Shown here: positions 61,885-64,000 of the stretch, piece after piece | How positions within the stretch are numbered: the stretch's first letter is position 1 | Layout of the letters: each line of letters begins with the position of its first letter | Source: Vibrio cortegadensis | GTDB lineage: Bacteria; Pseudomonadota; Gammaproteobacteria; Enterobacterales; Vibrionaceae | Assembly: GCF_024347395.1 (NCBI RefSeq) | Contig: NZ_AP025472.1 | Location: forward strand, 3,038,001 to 3,102,000 | Length of the DNA stretch: 64,000 bases | Direction: 5' to 3' | The notes under the pieces: generated by a model | Told to the model about the DNA's origin: nothing | Databases searched by the model: none | The model's input: only the letters and a program-made list of their open reading frames with translations | Program-made: the position numbers and the translations under genes

Positions 61885-61926
61885 CGTTACTCTCCGTTAG
61901 TGGGTGACCCGAAGGCCACCAACCAA

Positions 61927-63468
61927 TTACCAGGTCTGGGTTGCTTTGAAATCATCAGCAAGCTTTTTCAGCTTAGCTTCGATGTCGCTATTATAAGCAC
62001 CCGTAGCGTTGATCTCTGTTGCGAAATCAGCGTATTGACCATGAGCGTACGACAGTAGTGATGCTTCAAAATCTAGAACTTTATTCAGTTCTACATCGTT
62101 CAAGTAACCACGTTCCGCCGCGAAGATAACTAGGGCTTGATCAAATACAGACATTGGAGCGTACTGCTTCTGCTTCATTAGTTCTGTAACTTTTTGACCA
62201 TGGTCTAGCTGCTTCTTAGTCGCATCATCAAGATCAGACGAGAACTGTGCGAATGCCGCAAGTTCACGGTATTGAGCTAGTGCAGTACGGATACCGCCAG
62301 ATAGCTTCTTGATGATTTTCGTTTGCGCTGAACCACCTACACGAGAAACTGAGATACCTGGGTCAACAGCAGGACGAACACCCGCGTTGAATAGCTCAGT
62401 TTGTAGGAAGATCTGACCATCAGTAATCGAGATTACGTTAGTCGGTACGAATGCAGATACGTCACCAGCTTGCGTTTCAATGATAGGAAGAGCAGTTAAA
62501 GAACCAGTCTTACCTTTCACTTCACCGTTAGTGAAATTTTCTACGTATACTTCGCTTACACGAGCTGCACGCTCTAGAAGACGAGAGTGAAGATAGAAAA
62601 CATCACCAGGGAACGCTTCACGACCCGGTGGACGTTTTAGTAGTAGAGAGATCTGACGATACGCTACCGCTTGCTTAGATAGATCATCATAAATGATCAA
62701 TGCATCTTCGCCACGGTCACGGAAGTATTCACCCATCGCACAACCTGAATACGGTGCAAGATATTGCAGCGCAGCAGATTCAGAAGCAGAAGCAACAACA
62801 ACAACGGTATTCGCCAATGCGCCGTGCTCTTCTAATTTGCGAACTACGTTGGCAATAGTCGATGCTTTCTGACCGATTGCTACGTAGATTGAGAAAATAC
62901 CAGAATCTTTCTGGTTAATGATTGCATCGATCGCCATCGCTGTTTTACCAGTTTGACGGTCACCGATGATTAGCTCACGCTGACCACGGCCGATTGGAAT
63001 CATTGAGTCAACTGACTTGTAGCCAGTTTGTACTGGTTGATCTACCGATTTACGGTCGATTACACCAGGTGCGATAACTTCTACAGGCGAAGACAATTTT
63101 GCTTCGATTGGACCTTTACCATCAATTGGCTCACCCAGTGTGTTTACAACACGACCAAGCATTTCAGGACCAACTGGTACTTCAAGAATACGACCAGTAC
63201 CTGTAACTTTCATGCCTTCTTGTAAGTCAGCATATGGACCCATAACAACCGCACCAACCGAGTCACGCTCAAGGTTAAGTGCGAGTGCATAGCGCCCACT
63301 TGGTAGTTCAATCATTTCACCTTGCATCACGTCCGCTAGGCCGTGAATACGGATGATACCGTCACTTACCGATATGATTGTACCTTCATTGCGAGCTTCA
63401 CTAACAACGTTGAAAGATTCAATACGTTGTTTGATTAGATCGCTTATTTCAGTGGAATTAAGTTGCAT
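61927..63468 (-). CDS. atpA: ATP synthase alpha subunit AtpA
   Basis: The regulatory F1 subunit, 513 residues from MQLNSTEISDLIKQRI at 63468, the same size as in E. coli. It has the P-loop GDRQTGKTA, the DDLSKQA motif and RRPPGREAFPGD-like segment (here KRPPGREAFPGD). An upstream ATG at 63498 overlaps the end of atpH and is rejected. Confidence 0.98.
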   Translation of the reverse strand: MQLNSTEISDLIKQRIESFNVVSEARNEGTIISVSDGIIRIHGLADVMQGEMIELPSGRYALALNLERDSVGAVVMGPYADLQEGMKVTGTGRILEVPVGPEMLGRVVNTLGEPIDGKGPIEAKLSSPVEVIAPGVIDRKSVDQPVQTGYKSVDSMIPIGRGQRELIIGDRQTGKTAMAIDAIINQKDSGIFSIYVAIGQKASTIANVVRKLEEHGALANTVVVVASASESAALQYLAPYSGCAMGEYFRDRGEDALIIYDDLSKQAVAYRQISLLLKRPPGREAFPGDVFYLHSRLLERAARVSEVYVENFTNGEVKGKTGSLTALPIIETQAGDVSAFVPTNVISITDGQIFLQTELFNAGVRPAVDPGISVSRVGGSAQTKIIKKLSGGIRTALAQYRELAAFAQFSSDLDDATKKQLDHGQKVTELMKQKQYAPMSVFDQALVIFAAERGYLNDVELNKVLDFEASLLSYAHGQYADFATEINATGAYNSDIEAKLKKLADDFKATQTW

Positions 63469-63481
63469 GCTCCAATCCCCA

Positions 63482-64000
63482 TTAAGACTGCAAGGCATCG
63501 CTCAGGCGGTTCAAACGACCACGCGCTGAGTTATCGATGACTAGGTCTCCGGCTCGAATAATAACCCCACCAAGTAGGGTCTCATCTACACTGCAATTCA
63601 GCTGAACTTTGCGTTCAAGACGCTGCTCAAGTTTGCTGCTGATATCTGTGCGTTGTTCTTCAGAAAGTTCTACGGCTGAAAGTACTTCAACGTCGATCTC
63701 CTTCTCATGCTCTTGTTTAAGCACGAGGAACTCTTCACAAACTTCAGGCATGGCCTTTAGTCGGCCATTTTCAGCCATTACCTTAATTAGGTTTTGACCA
63801 AATTCATCAAACTGTTCGCCGCAAATTGCGATAAATATTTCAGACAGTTGCTCAGCAGATACAGATCCACTTAGCAAATCAGCAATACTATCGTTTTTTG
63901 CTACTTCGGCAGCAAAGGCTAGCATTTGACCCCATTGGTCTAGCTCACCTTTCTCAACCGCAAAATCAAACGCTGCTTTAGCATAGGGGCGTGCGATTGT
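63482..64000 (-). CDS. atpH: ATP synthase delta subunit AtpH (5' end outside window)
   Basis: The delta subunit joins F1 to the peripheral stalk. Reading on from the window edge gives TIARPYAKAAFDFAVEKGEL, the family N-terminus, so an internal ATG at 63925 is not the start; only a few residues are missing. The C-terminal part has GGVIIRAGDLVIDNSARGRL. It precedes atpA by 13 nt. atpF and the other Fo genes must lie beyond base 64000. Confidence 0.96.
   Translation of the reverse strand, partial: TIARPYAKAAFDFAVEKGELDQWGQMLAFAAEVAKNDSIADLLSGSVSAEQLSEIFIAICGEQFDEFGQNLIKVMAENGRLKAMPEVCEEFLVLKQEHEKEIDVEVLSAVELSEEQRTDISSKLEQRLERKVQLNCSVDETLLGGVIIRAGDLVIDNSARGRLNRLSDALQS

Overview
The window is ordinary, gene-dense chromosomal DNA of a Vibrionaceae gammaproteobacterium (Vibrio or a close relative), from the origin-proximal part of the larger chromosome. 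The evidence is the Vibrio-type thiC-E-F-S-G-H operon, adjacent rRNA operons, the yrdA-yrdB-aroE-hemF-tsaC / purEK / yrdD-smg-dprA / def-fmt-rsmB-trkA-trkH neighbourhood, ilvGMEDA next to comM, atp genes next to glmU, and four parS-type centromere sites. I see no prophage, insertion sequence, integron, CRISPR array or defence island.

Layout. 1-2.6 kb: the 5' part of an H-NS-like gene, a Bcr/CflA-type efflux gene and a divergent LysR regulator. 2.7-11.2 kb: an aminopeptidase P gene convergent with a thiamine operon led by a TPP riboswitch. 11.2-12.6 kb: a CLC-family gene with fluoride-transporter-like motifs. 13.0-24.2 kb: two tandem, nearly identical rRNA operons on the minus strand, ending in a tRNA-Ser(UGA) and a terminator. 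24.3-35.7 kb: cofactor, translation, competence and tRNA/rRNA-modification genes. 35.8-39.9 kb: Trk potassium uptake, a DUF3157 protein and a hemolysin-III-like membrane protein with a FabR-type operator. 40-45 kb: Spo0M-like protein, a 590-bp gap with a possible 55-aa ORF, yihD, ccoG, srkA and dsbA. 45-53.5 kb: comM and the attenuated ilvLGMEDA operon. 53.5-57.5 kb: punR/punC and an incomplete amino-acid ABC transporter (binding protein plus permease). 57.6-64 kb: glmU and the 3' half of the F1Fo-ATP synthase operon (atpC, D, G, A and partial H).

How it works together. The content is housekeeping: ribosome production, translation start processing (def, fmt), tRNA and rRNA modification (tsaC, rsmB), thiamine, heme, purine, shikimate and branched-chain amino acid synthesis, K+ uptake and ATP synthesis. 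Regulation visible in the sequence includes a TPP riboswitch, a PurR box, a leader-peptide attenuator, a FabR-like palindrome, strong rRNA promoters and boxA sites. The feature of widest interest is the parS cluster between 1.4 and 11.2 kb, which probably makes this the ParB-loading centromere of chromosome 1. I found no convincing undescribed multi-gene system. The best leads are a ThiE fused to what looks like a decayed ThiD-like kinase, the CLC protein, a covarying rRNA leader hairpin, a possible small ORF, and an ilv/atp junction suggesting inversion around the origin.
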